DNA of 64,000 nt from Saccharina japonica (lineage: Eukaryota; Sar; Phaeophyceae; Laminariales; Laminariaceae). The DNA is taken from positions 1 to 64,000 of the forward strand of contig MEHQ01003633.1 in the NCBI GenBank assembly GCA_008828725.1, written 5' to 3'. A program made the position numbers and the translations under genes. Below, piece after piece: positions 37,001 to 43,935 of this stretch (position 1 is its first letter; each line of letters opens with the position of its first letter). Below the pieces are notes generated by a model. The model worked only from the letters and a program-made list of their open reading frames with translations, ran no database searches and was not told the DNA's origin.

Positions 37001-40000
37001 ATAGCGGTGCACCTAATAGGTTATGAGCCTCGTCGATTGGCAGGCTCTTTATCCCACCCAAAACCTGTCTTTCATATCTCAAAACATACCTGCGTACAGG
37101 AGGCATGCTACGGTAGAGGGGCACCTGCATACAGTAAATTTTCTGAGGCTCCTCACTTGAGGAGGTATATACTAGCAGTAAGTCAAAAAGGGGTGTTGGA
37201 GAAAAAAAATGTGCTACCCGATGAACCATCCCACGGCCTGAGTGTAAACAATTAAAAACATTGCAACAGAATGAGGTTAAGGAGCCCGATCATTCAGAGA
37301 CAAAAAAGAAACACGCAAAAAGTGCTACCTCTATGGTAGCACGCGTCATAGTGAAAAAAAATACTACGAGTAATAGTAGTAACAGACGCATGCCACGATA
37401 GAAATGGCAGCACTTTTTGGCTAAAATATTTTTCTGAATGATGGGGCTCCTTAAGCTTAACCCATTCAGAACTGGAAAAAAATGTCCCACGCTAAATCCA
37501 AGTACTTTTGTCCCCAAAATTTCGTGGGACCAGTTCTTAAGGGGTTAACCCAGAGTCGTTGTGTTGAAATGTGTTTCATTTTCATACTCAAGCCATCGTA
37601 TTTTCAATCTGGCAGCATTTTGACTATCCTCCAAATTCCGTTGTTTGGGTAGGGTGTAGAGCTCCTCCAGTGGCCGACCGACCCTAAGGAAGCATGTGGA
37701 GCACCTCTGCCGTAGCATGCACCAATGATGCTATTTTTCGGCGATATCGGGTAGTTTGTGTTATGCTCGAGAATCTCCATCAGCCTAACCATTGTTTCGG
37801 CTCAAAAGGTGCTATCATATCCTTCGTCTCGCATGGAATATTGCGTTCAAGTTTCCAGTGTCATCTCCCAGAGAGAAAGAGAAGGAGGTTTCTTCATGAT
37901 CGCCTGGGACGATCGGGGCGGACTATGTGCCAGTGATGTGCACTCTTGGTATGTGCATGATGCCCCTGATGTACCTGATGCACAGTAGTACGCAGGGCTC
38001 CCTATTCAATTGCCTAGATGCAACACCGCGGTGTCACCCAACGTTTCCCAATCGCAGGAGGAGAGGACGTTCGAAGACTACCTGGCCTACCTACCCCCCA
38101 TCGAGATCGCCACGACCCAGGTCGTTCTCGGCACTCTTCTCGGCTCCATCTACCACACCAGGTGCGAAAGCGTAGCGCAGCACAGCGTAGCGCAGCGCAG
38201 CACAGCGTAGCGTTGTGCCGCATCGCGTGTTTACAGGCGTACGTTATAACAGCAGACGAACCGCCGAAGTCCACACCAATAAAGCACGCGCAAGGTGCCG
38301 AAACCCGCCTCACAAGCGGTCCTTGGTAGCATTCAGCTCACCCTTCAAGCGACCCACCGAACACCTCAACACAGACGCTTCGCGCTTGGTGCCAGAAATA
38401 TCTGCCTGGTCGGTGAAAACCCGAGGAACTCTTTTTCCCGGCATTGTAGGGATGCGAGTGTCCAGGGTCATAGGATTGCGGCCACGCAGGACAGGAGTAT
38501 TAACCGTTAGTCGCTGTCGCTGATGTCGATGATACACATTGACGACGCGTGCTACGGTAAAGATAGCACTTTTTGGCTAAAACGTTTTCTGAACGACCTA
38601 CCAAAGGCTCCTTAACTCTTTCAGTCCCTTAACCAATGAGTTGCCATACTGTTCATTGGGCACGTAGGGCGTGGTATTGTTAATTGGGTGGCACTTTTAG
38701 TGTCCTCCAAAATCGGTTTCGGGGGTTAGATATAGAGCTCCTCAAGTGACCACACCCTCAGAACCTCTGCCGTACCATGCCGCTGACCCCTTGTTGGATA
38801 GGGGTGCCGCTTGAAAATTGGTGGCTCCATCCCACTTGACGGGCACAGGGCCGTTCTGATCGAACCAAGTTTTGTCGAAACAACTCATAATGCTTTCTTT
38901 CAACGTTTGTTTTCTTGATTTCCAGATCAACGCACAAAATTAAGAGAAACTCAAGAAACTGAACTGGGTGCCAAACGCCAGGACAGCTAAAAATTCCAGT
39001 TCTATTCATTTTTCTGACATATATTTGAATATAAGAAAAACAAAGTAGACAAAAACGAATTTCGACCAAGCTTGTTTCGATAAGCACGGCCCCTAATACC
39101 TAATACCAAATACCGCACCCAATAACCAACTTCGAGAAAAGTTGGAAGCTAACAAGCCTGGTACAACAACTCCGTAGGCCGGGTGCCTAACGAATAGTAT
39201 GCAACGGATACCCAGATACACCTATGTTACAATGGTTGGGTAGATCCGCGGTTGCGATAGTTGAAGCGTCCCTACCGGGAGAGAGAAATGTTTGGGCTAC
39301 AACTGCCCTACACTATAGACGCGTGCTACGATGATAGAGATAGGTAACACTTTTGGGCTGAATTTGTTTCTGAACGATCGGGCCCCGACGCGTGCTACGA
39401 TAGAGGTAACATTTTTTTAACCGAAACGTTTTCCGAATTTCGGGGCTCCTTTACCCGAAATCGCCGGAATTTTTTTGTCTTGCGTTGCCATAGTTTTCCT
39501 TTTACGCTGAGGTCATGGGGCAATTTTGTCGGGTAAACATTTTTGTTTTCCTCAAAACCTTTTTTTTGTTTGCGTGAGGTACGGGGCTCCTCAATGGACC
39601 ACCCTCAGAACCCAATAGGGTGCACCTTTATCGCAGCACGCGTCCCCCTTTAACCCAAATTCGTCGAACTTTCGTTCTTGTGTGTGTGTGTTGCAATAGT
39701 TTTCGCTGTGTAGTTAGCCGAAGAGAAGCCGTGATTCCAAGCCAGCAACGATAATTACTGCTTCCCTTCCATATTATATCCTACTGGTATTGGCCATCGG
39801 GTAGGGCTCAATTTTCCTCCTAAATCAGTGTTTGACTTAGTCTTAGTATAGAGCTCCTCTAGCGGGGGGGAACAGAAAAAAACATGGTGTGCCTATATCA
39901 TACGTAGCATGCGTCTATAATCAAGGTCAACCCCTACCGCCCTACCGTGCACGGCCTTATTCTCTACCGTGCCGATGGTATTGCTGGCAGTGCAGTGCAG

Positions 40001-42462
40001 TGCGGCAGGGGATCGCCGTGTCAGGGAACCCATGCGGCGGGACCCTCGCTGCAAAGAGCCGCACCGATGGGGGGCGTTCAGAGTGTGGCAGGGCACGTCC
40101 AATTATATGTACAAACCTACGCATGGAGAGAAAGGCGACTAAATTAGGAGGGAAAACCACTAAATTCGAAGGGAAAACACTTGACAAGGAGAAACAACCA
40201 CTAATTTCGGAGAAAAATCACGTAATAATAATAGTAGGAAATTTTGTCGCCTGGGATCGTGCGGCTCCTTGCGGTGGGATCGGGGTACTCAGGCGGTGGC
40301 ACGGGCTAGCGGCGCGTGACAGCCAAACGTGGTATCGTAAATTGTGTCGTTGTCAGCTCTCTCGAAGGAATTAACCTAAAGCTTTGACTCCCCTCATCTC
40401 CTGTGTTGCCGTCGGCGTCGCGTGGTTGGAAAGGCTGGGCGATTACGAGACACACCATTTCGGCGACAAGCGCGTGCAGGGGCCGCTCGCCAAGTTCCAG
40501 CAGGCCATCGAGGACATCGAGACCCACATGGTCGACGAGTGAGTGTTAGTGAAACCGTACGAGTAGGGCATCGGACAAAGCACAGCACGATCTGGGTAAT
40601 CTAAATCATCTAGACCATCTCCTATCTAAAGTAGATAATCTAGCTCCTATTTTTATACTGTTACAGTGGACCATAGTAAATAGAAGTAAATAGAACCTAC
40701 AGTTCACACAAAAACTTCTATTTTTGCCATTTTTCAGTAAGAACATTAGGTCCTATTTACTACGGCCCCCCGTAAATAGCAGGCCATCGAGGCCATGGAA
40801 ACCGACCTGGTCGCCGAGTGAGGGCGTATTGAAACAGTAACTAGAATCGGACAGATCAGGATGCACTGCTGTGGATTATCTAGCAGCTACGAAGATAATC
40901 TACAGTTACTCTAGCTCCTAATGGCGGACCATCGAGGAGATCGAGACCGACATGGTCGACGAAAGAGTTTTTGTATTGAAGACGCGCGCTATGGCAGAGG
41001 TGCCCCTGCCTACAGGACATTTTATGAGGCTCCTTTCACTTGAGGAGCTCTATGGCAGAGGTGCACCTGCCTACAGGACATTGTATGAGGCTCATTTCAC
41101 TTGAGGAGCTCTATGGCAGAGGTGCACCTGCCTACAGGACATTTTATGAGGCTCCTTTCACTTGAGGGGCTCTATACCTCCTTACCTGCAGTAGTTGCCA
41201 TTGGATGAAGACTCCAATGGTGCAAGCAACCAGACGAAAGCGAAAACTATTCCAACACACAAGAACGAATTGCGAGGACTTTTGGGTGAAGGGGCCCCCG
41301 TGATACAGAAAGCAGAAAACGTTCTGGTACCTCTACCGTAGCATACGCCTGGAAAATAAATCGCTGGCAGATCGTGATCTAGAGGTCACGATGTACCCGT
41401 AGATCGTCTAACAGGTCCATAAGGCAATCGAGATCGACACAGTAGTGGACGCTTGAGCCTTTATTGAACCGCCAAGTTGACTTCAAGCTCGTCAGGTTGG
41501 CGAACGTTGCAGGAACGAACGCTTAGAGTGCAGCACACCAAAAACAGTGTTTCGACACAAGAAAGCTGGTCCAGGTGTAAGATTGAAAGTAGACAATCTG
41601 GGAGTTAATTGACAGCATACAATATGTCCTGTACTGCACTGTACATACTGATTGCAGGACACAATGCTGGATGCTACCACTTGTTGAGTTTCGGAATGCT
41701 GTAAGCATATCGCCATTCGAGCCCGTGTCTAATTCGAGGGCGGGTGCATGTGCGTACTCTTGGAGACGTGTACTCTGTACGTCAGGTTGTTCGTAGGCAT
41801 GTTTACATCCGCGTTCACGCCTAAAGAAAGGACCAAATCAATATTTCTAAGTGCAGTTCACTACAACAGGAAGATTTTGCCCGAACCGTGCCACGAGTAT
41901 TTCAATTAGGGGTTGCGCTTGTAAGACCTAACATTTTCCGTCGAACGAGGTTCCTCAACTGAGCTACCGAATATATTTGCGTCCAACGCACATTGCATAA
42001 TAATATTTGCAAGCCCGTTTGAATGTGTATCAGGCTTAGCTCAAATAATATTGCTCTAAATTTGTTGCTAAGGCGCCTCAGAAAATTCGGTGCTACGACC
42101 CCTACCGCGGCACTCACCTCTCACACTAATTCCAAGTAGTTTGTCCCCTATGGGGCGCGGTAAAAAAAAGGCGTTGACCGGCCAGAGCACGTTTGTTTTT
42201 AAACTGGTATTGCCTATACAGAAAACGAAGAATCACCTCTCTCTCTCAACGTCACCAGAATCACTGCGTGAGATAGTAAAGGCGTATGTCCTTCCCATTG
42301 GGTTTTGTTCTCACTCATATTTCGTTTTGTTCCCTTACCCCTGACAGGAACGCCTACGTGGTGGCCGCCTGGCGTCAGAGGGGCAAGGACAAGAAAGACG
42401 CCGCCAACTTCGGCTACACCATGCTTCTCCCGGACAACATCCCTCAGTCCATCAACATATAG
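9374..42462 (+). CDS. LOX1, lipoxygenase (non-heme iron dioxygenase), whole gene model of about 18 exons
   Basis: Lipoxygenases add O2 to (1Z,4Z)-pentadiene fatty acids to give hydroperoxides, the entry to oxylipin synthesis. I joined exons 9374-9599, 10059-10165 (or from 10074), 11727-11788 (uncertain), 18780-18891, 20063-20171, 20486-20568, 21906-21977, 22592-22705, 23283-23377, 26386-26542, 27498-27578, 28366-28518, 30573-30620, 31369-31458, 32661-32786, 38058-38161, 40434-40538 and 42348-42462. All phases agree and give about 647-652 aa, normal for the PLAT-less LOX form. Family motifs in order: a signal peptide, LPQ...R..QL...R..Y.W, D..FARQRL, HEVVSH with NTH, LHAAVN and a terminal isoleucine. 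The iron ligands expected from soybean LOX-1 (two His, His, Asn, C-terminal Ile) are all present. From 20063 to the stop (483 aa) the model is strong and is supported by LOX2. The 5' exons rest on phase and family pattern alone. Introns reach about 7 kb. The signal peptide suggests entry to the secretory system; I see no stramenopile plastid-type ASAF motif. Confidence 0.93.
10059..10165 (+). CDS. LOX1 exon 2: LPQ / R..QL...R..Y.W region
   Basis: It encodes LPQDPKADTASRKKQLLESR followed by EIYRW, the conserved N-terminal pattern of cyanobacterial and algal LOX (LPQ.D....R..QL...R..Y.W). The donor is ACAGAG|GTAAGA, phase 0. Two acceptors 15 nt apart, ending at 10058 and 10073, are both in frame with exon 1, so the exon may start at 10059 or 10074. 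The two forms would differ by five residues. Confidence 0.68.
10360..10456. mobile_element. piggyBac-type foldback MITE (TTAA flanks)
   Basis: It runs from TTAACCCTCTTAGGACTGCA to its near reverse complement ending CTATGAGGCTTAA. The whole element is one long hairpin. TTAA targets next to CCC termini are typical of piggyBac elements. A related partial sequence precedes it at 10288-10345. Lies in LOX1 intron 2. Confidence 0.75.
11054..11682. mobile_element. MULE-type non-autonomous element, copy 1
   Basis: 629 bp with ends GGGCAGCGGCCAAAAACAGG and (reverse complement) GGGCAGCGGCCAAAAAAAGG. The flanking 9-mers AATAAAAAA and AATAAACAA differ at one base. It has no transposase. Lies inside LOX1 intron 2. 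Copies 2 and 3 are in LOX2. Confidence 0.88.
11727..11788 (+). CDS. LOX1 exon 3 (candidate only)
   Basis: A short exon is needed here, because exon 2 ends in phase 0 while exon 4 needs two carried bases. This 62-nt stretch follows a strong acceptor (CACTTCACTTGCAG), has the right phase with donor GT|GTGTGA, and encodes TTPLEKVQPVKLRHISDG. LOX proteins often have a PL..... VP segment at this point. The donor is weak and there is no paralogue to compare. The exon begins 44 bp after the end of a MULE-type element (Mutator-like, with 9-bp TSDs). Confidence 0.3.
11766..13100. other. GC-richer stretch of LOX1 intron with overlapping unassigned ORFs
   Basis: Open frames of 149 (-), 164 (+) and 125 (+) codons overlap in this part of the intron. 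None resembles a known family to me. A TGACGTCA palindrome lies at about 12663. CTGACG and TTCAGACAG phrases are locally repeated near 12880-12970. It could be a captured or decayed gene, or chance. Confidence 0.3.
13258..13328. repeat. (CAA)n microsatellite
   Basis: About 23 copies of CAA in LOX1 intron sequence. Confidence 0.97.
13776..14004 (+). pseudogene. Frameshifted coding remnant of unknown origin
   Basis: From ATG 13776 the frame reads MAEESISLDGADGVSPG and continues to about 13920. The better-looking continuation is then in another frame (VLYRVKHKQGRSKPLRSNNP, stop at 14004). The high GC content and protein-like composition contrast with the surroundings, which suggests a captured gene fragment within a TIR element. 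I cannot name the family. Confidence 0.4.
14055..14815. mobile_element. 761-bp TIR element packed with ACTCCGAGTA decamers
   Basis: The ends are GCACAGATGCTCCGAGTA and its exact reverse complement, flanked by AAGGTT on both sides. The interior is two related blocks (14060-14360 and 14480-14815) of TACTCCGAGTA/TACTCGGAGTA words mixed with GAGTAC and AGTATCGAG variants. There is no coding capacity; ORFs here are products of the repeat. Confidence 0.85.
16378..16912 (+). mobile_element. MITE family A copy with internal 82-bp tandem
   Basis: Family A runs from GACGCGTGCTACGGTAGAGG via TTTTTGGCTGAA, GGGCTCCTTAACCC and TCCAAAAT to GAGCTC..CAGAAAA and CACCTCTATCGTAGCATGC, about 330-400 bp with inverted ends. 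In this copy the left end is amplified as about three 82-bp tandem units (about 16460-16690). Confidence 0.85.
17439..17765 (+). mobile_element. MITE family A copy, degenerate
   Basis: It starts GGCATGCTACGATAATCATA, carries GCTCCTTAACTCAAGACG, and fades near CCGTAGCAAACGCC. Confidence 0.55.
17793..17897. mobile_element. MITE family B copy
   Basis: TTACGGGGGACCATAGTTAA at the left, GTCCTATTTACTACTGTCCC and TCGTAA at the right; 105 bp. Confidence 0.85.
18780..18891 (+). CDS. LOX1 exon 4
   Basis: It encodes an amphipathic helical stretch (GEIIEALSDPARAKTFASRI, then GELIKDAKVNER) that would sit just before the conserved D..FARQRL segment. The acceptor follows a pyrimidine-rich tract ending CTCGCGTAG. 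The donor is AAAGG|GTGAGG, phase 0, which matches the in-frame acceptor of exon 5. Confidence 0.65.
19289..19741. mobile_element. TIR element of family D, 453 bp
   Basis: The ends are TATAACAGCCGATTTTCCTA and, inverted, TATAACAGTCGAGTATCCCA, sharing AATTGAGAATTGCCTTTCC. Family D also has the longer copy at 23946-25594. Lies in the intron between LOX1 exons 4 and 5. Confidence 0.8.
20063..20171 (+). CDS. LOX1 exon 5: D..FARQRL substrate-entry motif
   Basis: It encodes PVDIGDYEDLHAFPI and then DEDDAFARQRLQG, matching the LOX pattern in which D..FA.QRL.G.N precedes the catalytic domain. The acceptor is CCCATTCCAG|CCA in phase 0. An ATG at 20033 in the same frame could be mistaken for a start, but an in-frame TAA lies directly before it and the family expects further N-terminal sequence. 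The donor is CAGG|GTAAGA. Confidence 0.88.
20486..20568 (+). CDS. LOX1 exon 6
   Basis: It continues the FARQRL...G.N motif with GNCVVIEKCTDATRKKL. In LOX the corresponding stretch reads G.NP..I.R. The acceptor is TGTTGCAG and the donor is TACCTG|GTGAGG. Confidence 0.9.
20811..21130 (+). mobile_element. MITE family A copy carrying a nested foldback
   Basis: The left part (CCTACGATAGAGG, TTTTTTTGGCTAGAACGTTT, CTCCTTAACCC) and right part (GGGGTTGTTCATCGGTGTAG) are interrupted by a foldback element at 20948-21046. Confidence 0.75.
20948..21046. mobile_element. piggyBac-type foldback MITE
   Basis: It begins TTAACCCTCTTATAGGACTG and ends with the near reverse complement CAGTCCTAAAAGGGTCAA. Its core is CCCGTTTTGGGGACAAATCA and the mirror of that sequence. 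Confidence 0.85.
21130..21512 (+). mobile_element. MITE family A copy
   Basis: It runs from GACGCGTGCTGCGATAGAGA to CTTTACCGTAGCATGCGTCC, with one more terminal repeat (TTCCGTAGCATGCGTC) after it. A degenerate foldback with GTCCCCCGTTTTTGGGGACA sits inside at about 21248-21345. Confidence 0.8.
21906..21977 (+). CDS. LOX1 exon 7
   Basis: It encodes 24 residues with GKLFVVDLELLK, the position of the LOX motif G.LF..D...L. The acceptor is CTTCGCAG and the donor is CTCAAG|GTAGGT, both in phase 0. Confidence 0.9.
22592..22705 (+). CDS. LOX1 exon 8
   Basis: It encodes 38 residues including RYLAPGIALFEVVDD and LLPIKPLGIQ. This aligns with the LOX segment Y..APLALF.....L.PVAIQ. The donor CCAG|GTGGAA is weak, but it joins exon 9 in phase at the expected point of the family alignment. 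Confidence 0.88.
22780..22925. repeat. Degenerate GTACACAATGTAGTGTGCAC repeat
   Basis: About seven imperfect 20-bp words of this type directly follow the LOX1 exon 8 region. Confidence 0.7.
23283..23377 (+). CDS. LOX1 exon 9
   Basis: It encodes IFTPEDGFNWKIAKACFEAS, the LOX segment P.FTP.D...W..AK..... that leads into the first iron-ligand helix. It ends in phase 2 with donor TTTCAT|GTAAGA; the codon is completed by the first base of exon 10. Confidence 0.92.
23946..25594. mobile_element. Family D TIR element, 1.65 kb
   Basis: Perfect 46-bp inverted ends (23946-23991 and 25549-25594), starting CACCCGATTTTCCTAATTGA. There is no transposase-like ORF, so it is non-autonomous. A (CAG)n tract lies inside. 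The right flank is a palindrome (GACGTATGATATATCATACG). It lies between LOX1 exons 9 and 10. Confidence 0.9.
25036..25100. repeat. (CAG)n microsatellite
   Basis: About 20 copies of CAG with two CAC interruptions. Confidence 0.95.
26386..26542 (+). CDS. LOX1 exon 10: first two iron-ligand histidines, GC donor
   Basis: It encodes HEVVSHLGNTH near its start, giving the two His ligands (H-x4-H), and then RQLPKEHPIHVLLEPH. It ends FINWGAQE. The Ala of GAQ aligns with the position where Ala is linked to S and Gly to R stereospecificity in LOX. The exon ends CAAGAG|GCAAGC, a GC-AG intron; LOX2 has GT at the same site. The acceptor is CCAATCAG, nearly the same as in LOX2. Confidence 0.95.
27498..27578 (+). 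CDS. LOX1 exon 11
   Basis: It encodes LLLVKEGGVDRLQGNKVEQS and seven more residues. LOX2 has an 81-nt exon of the same phase. In LOX this is the loop after the iron-ligand helix that carries the gamma-... GG.d.l.......s stretch. The donor is GAGCAG|GTGCAT. Confidence 0.93.
27915..28275 (+). mobile_element. MITE family A copy with nested foldback (27989-28080)
   Basis: Family A text surrounds a TTAACCCATTCAGAACTG ... CATTTCTTAAGAGGTTATAA foldback, placed at the native CTCCTTAACCC site of family A. Confidence 0.8.
28366..28518 (+). CDS. LOX1 exon 12
   Basis: It encodes TLARISKDFSPEVDFKARRM followed by YPYRDSGLMYWEATHTWV and KDYLD, the LOX block YPY..DG...W..I..WV.DY. The acceptor lies at GCCCGACCAG; upstream sequence is open in frame but is not exon, as LOX2 shows. 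The donor is CTCGAC|GTGAGC, next to a donor-derived minisatellite. Confidence 0.95.
28530..28885 (+). repeat. Donor-derived minisatellite after LOX1 exon 12
   Basis: About six copies of a roughly 58-65-bp unit containing AGATGGTCTGCAATTAGC, ATACACATGAT and CTCAACGTGAGCCTCACT. The CTCAACGTGAG word copies the exon 12 end and donor (CTCGAC|GTGAGC), so each unit brings a decoy 5' splice site. Confidence 0.9.
28936..29003 (+). pseudogene. Decayed copy of the 3' part of LOX1 exon 12
   Basis: TACCGCGACACCGAGCTGAA ... ACACCTGGGTGAAGGACTGC resembles the end of exon 12. Its end (CTCACCTGAGCC) has lost the donor GT. It lies after the minisatellite, as in LOX2. Confidence 0.85.
30573..30620 (+). CDS. 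LOX1 exon 13 (48 nt)
   Basis: A 16-codon microexon encoding LYYKDDKDIAGDYELQ, the LOX LYY...D...D.ELQ motif. LOX2 has a 48-nt exon at the same place. Acceptor CTGAACAG, donor CTTCAG|GTAGGT. Confidence 0.95.
30815..31110 (+). mobile_element. MITE family A copy
   Basis: From GTTGGCTGAAACG through CTCCTCAACCCCAAAACTGT to CCCCTACCGTAGCATTTATG. Confidence 0.7.
31369..31458 (+). CDS. LOX1 exon 14
   Basis: Thirty codons encoding GFVDEMISLGKMKWLEEL and then KKSLLAK, upstream of the third His ligand. Acceptor CTGCCCAG, donor GCCAAG|GTACAG. The exon matches the 90-nt LOX2 exon. Confidence 0.93.
31500..31830 (+). mobile_element. MITE family A copy with duplicated right end
   Basis: It carries GAATGACCAGGCTCCTCAAG and CTCCTTAAGTGAGGAGCCTC. 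The segment CCTTAAGT(G/C)AGGAGCCTCAG ... GCAGGTGCACCTCTATC occurs twice in tandem at 31705-31815. Confidence 0.75.
32661..32786 (+). CDS. LOX1 exon 15: third His and Asn iron ligands
   Basis: It encodes SMIYTASTLHAAVNFPQ. The H and N of HAAVN match soybean LOX-1 His690 and Asn694. FAPNTPGSIYAAPPTNK follows. Acceptor CTTGTGCAG, donor ACAAG|GTCAGA. Confidence 0.96.
33105..33965 (-). pseudogene. Decayed coding remnants, perhaps transposase-derived
   Basis: Minus-strand frames include AIRLGIWKHFKGTDPEGKPW followed by CIFQYTKDEGG, and LDRNIAQELHVCLPCFPLDD. The W..F...dp...C pattern recalls a BED zinc finger, but the second Cys is missing. Two segments (about 33190-33340 and 33400-33550) are diverged copies of each other. 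Several frameshifts. The family assignment is a guess. Lies in LOX1 intron 15, antisense. Confidence 0.35.
34770..35235 (-). pseudogene. Decayed endonuclease (EEP/APE-like) fragment of a LINE-type retrotransposon
   Basis: On the minus strand one frame reads VGFQETIRDGQNWLTAAGY ... KGQQRVGLAIKKSI. After a frameshift, LPLLVAYAPTGSH follows. This is the pattern of exonuclease-endonuclease-phosphatase domains of LINE elements (QETR.DG, GVGLAI, YAPT). Only the endonuclease part is visible, with frameshifts. Lies in LOX1 intron 15, antisense to the gene. Confidence 0.7.
35690..35990. repeat. CCATGG/GCCATG palindrome-rich array
   Basis: Short words such as GCCATGG, CATGGC and CATGACA recur about every 15-20 bp on both strands. 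There is no strict period. Confidence 0.75.
37098..37350 (-). mobile_element. MITE family A copy, inverted orientation
   Basis: Read on the minus strand it goes from GACGCGTGCTACCATAGAGG through GGGCTCCTTAACC to CACCGTAGC-type text (CTACCGTAGCATGCCTCC). Confidence 0.85.
37385..37722 (+). mobile_element. MITE family A copy with nested foldback (37457-37548)
   Basis: GACGCATGCCACGATAGAAA to CTCTGCCGTAGCATGC, interrupted by TTAACCCATTCAGAACTGGA ... AGTTCTTAAGGGGTTAA at the native TTAACCC site. It forms an inverted pair with the preceding copy at 37098-37350. Confidence 0.85.
38058..38161 (+). CDS. LOX1 exon 16
   Basis: It encodes EERTFEDYLAYLPPIEIATT and then QVVLGTLLGSIYHT, the LOX LP....A..Q......LS region. 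It ends in phase 2 at CACCAG|GTGCGA, which is followed by a short GCGCAGCACAGCGTA local repeat. Confidence 0.94.
38543..38785 (+). mobile_element. MITE family A copy, short
   Basis: GACGCGTGCTACGGTAAAGA to CCTCTGCCGTACCATGCC, with the usual GAGCTCCTCAAGTGACCAC near the right end. Confidence 0.8.
39318..39915 (+). mobile_element. Two or more head-to-tail MITE family A copies
   Basis: Left ends occur at 39318 and 39387 (GACGCGTGCTACGATAGAGG). Right ends occur at about 39635 (TTATCGCAGCACGCGTCC) and 39900 (CATACGTAGCATGCGTC). Confidence 0.75.
40434..40538 (+). CDS. LOX1 exon 17
   Basis: It encodes LGDYETHHFGDKRVQGPLAK and then FQQAIEDIETHMVDE, matching LOX LG.Y.....F.D......F...L..IE..I. The donor GACGA|GTGAGT is phase 2. 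Three decayed copies of its 3' end follow in the intron. Confidence 0.94.
40671..40775. mobile_element. MITE family B copy
   Basis: TTACAGTGGACCATAGTAAA at the left and GGTCCTATTTACTACGGCCC ... CGTAA at the right. It sits between LOX1 exon 17 and the first decayed copy of that exon. Confidence 0.85.
40780..41458 (+). pseudogene. Three decayed copies of the LOX1 exon 17 end
   Basis: Exon 17 ends AGGCCATCGAGGACATCGAG ... ATGGTCGACGAGTGAGT. Copies are seen at 40780-40822 (donor GAGTGAGGG kept), 40928-40964 (GACGAAAGAG, donor lost) and 41412-41456 (GACGCTTGAG). The intron text after the exon (GATAATCTAGCTCCTA) is repeated with the first copies, so the unit was about 140 bp. Confidence 0.88.
40976..41352 (+). 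mobile_element. MITE family A copy with 64-bp tandem
   Basis: Three units of GAGCTCTATGGCAGAGGTGC ... GAGGCTCCTTTCACTT, then a right end with CTCTACCGTAGCATACGCC. Confidence 0.75.
42348..42462 (+). CDS. LOX1 exon 18: C-terminus with terminal isoleucine ligand
   Basis: It encodes NAYVVAAWRQRGKDKKDAAN and a tail ending LLPDNIPQSINI followed by TAG. A free C-terminal Ile supplies the last iron ligand in LOX. Acceptor CCCTGACAG. A C-rich tract starts right after the stop. I see no clear AATAAA nearby. Confidence 0.96.
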
Positions 42463-42709
42463 ATCGCCCCCCCCCCCACCCGCCCCCCCCCCAACCCTCG
42501 ATCGACTGGTTGGCTGGCTGGATACACGCGGTGGTATGCCGGCAAAACATGGTGTCGATGAGTATATTGTAGCTTGGCCGTCCTTGCCTCGAGGATACGG
42601 CCATAGCAGCATTTGACGTTGCCATTTTTTTTTCCTTAGTGCCTTCAGCGGACGCATGCAAGCAACAGACGCAGTGGCAGCTACCATGGAACCGCGGTAT
42701 TACAGCAGT

Positions 42710-43260
42710 AGTGACGACGTTTTGTAGTGAATCGCTCGGTCCGCCGATTACTCGCTATCCTACCACCTGGCTCTGTGAGGATACTGTATGATACGATGTG
42801 TATGCGCCGTATATCAAGAAGTTTGGATCCATGGCACCCATTTTCTTGGTTTAATTCTGCTACGGGTGGGTGCACGAGTTGACACAGTGCGGAACCACGA
42901 TGGTTTTGATGGCGTTTAGGGTAGGTGACTTGGCCCGACAATTATCAGCTAGCTCTACCACCAGGATCTGCGGGCAGACTGTACGATATGTTTATGCGTA
43001 TATAGGATGTCAAAAGATGTCAAGAAATTGGATTCTGCAGCCGGTGCAGACCAGCAATAGACACTGTGGTACCATGACGTTTATGGGATGACTTTGTCGG
43101 CCGATTCTGGGCTACGTTACGACCTGGCGCTGTAGGTAGACAGACTACTCTGTACGATGATAATCTGAACGCGTGCGTAGGATATCAAGAAATGGATGGC
43201 TTCGCTGGTTGAACCCTGAAGACAGTGGTAGCCGTTTTCTATACTCGAACTGCACGTAGT
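42710..43260. repeat. Degenerate tandem repeat, about 170-bp period, three copies
   Basis: Each copy has a CC(A/T)CCTGG-like word, then GTACGAT(A/G)TG..TATGCG or an equivalent, then ATATCAAGAA(A/G)TGGAT and a GGTTTAAT/GGTTGAAC phrase. Confidence 0.6.
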
Positions 43261-43935
43261 ATAGCTGGAATTGCCACGAGCTTGTGAGTGGTGTATATCT
43301 GGTACTTCACAAACCTATACGGTCAAAAGAAAAATGGGTATCGGCAGAGGTCAAATGAGAGGTCAAATGGAGGGACGAAACTGCTGGTGGTACTGTTCGT
43401 AGCGGTTTCGACATTGCACCAGCACGTGTGCTGATGGTGCGTGATTTCCGTTGTGTTTCGGTGAGCGTTGTTTGCATGTTTGCCGCCTCGGGAGCGACAA
43501 GTCAAATAGCAGTATATACATCACATACATCGTATATAGCTCTCTGTTGTAGTGCATTCTTGGAAATGTAGGAAATTAACGAAGGGATGGTTCAGAAGCA
43601 TAGATACCGATTTCATGACTATACGCTGCATGCTAGTTGCTCTGCTTGGAGCAAACTGTCTTTGTCGTGCGGCACAAGCCTGGTGTAAGTTGATCACAGT
43701 TTTTCGGAGGAGTGTGTGCCTTTGCGCTTCCTCAGGATCTAATAGAGCAATAGCATCAAAATCAATCGCCTTGTATCTCCACCTGGCATCGCTGCTCTAC
43801 AAATGCAGCCTTCTTGGGTGTGCATTATTACCTGGTGGCTTGCTTTACGCCCGCTGACATCCGCGCATCATGACCTATTGAGGGGTGCAGTCACGTTATC
43901 TTGGCGTCATCTTCACTGCTGTCCTTCCAGAAGCT

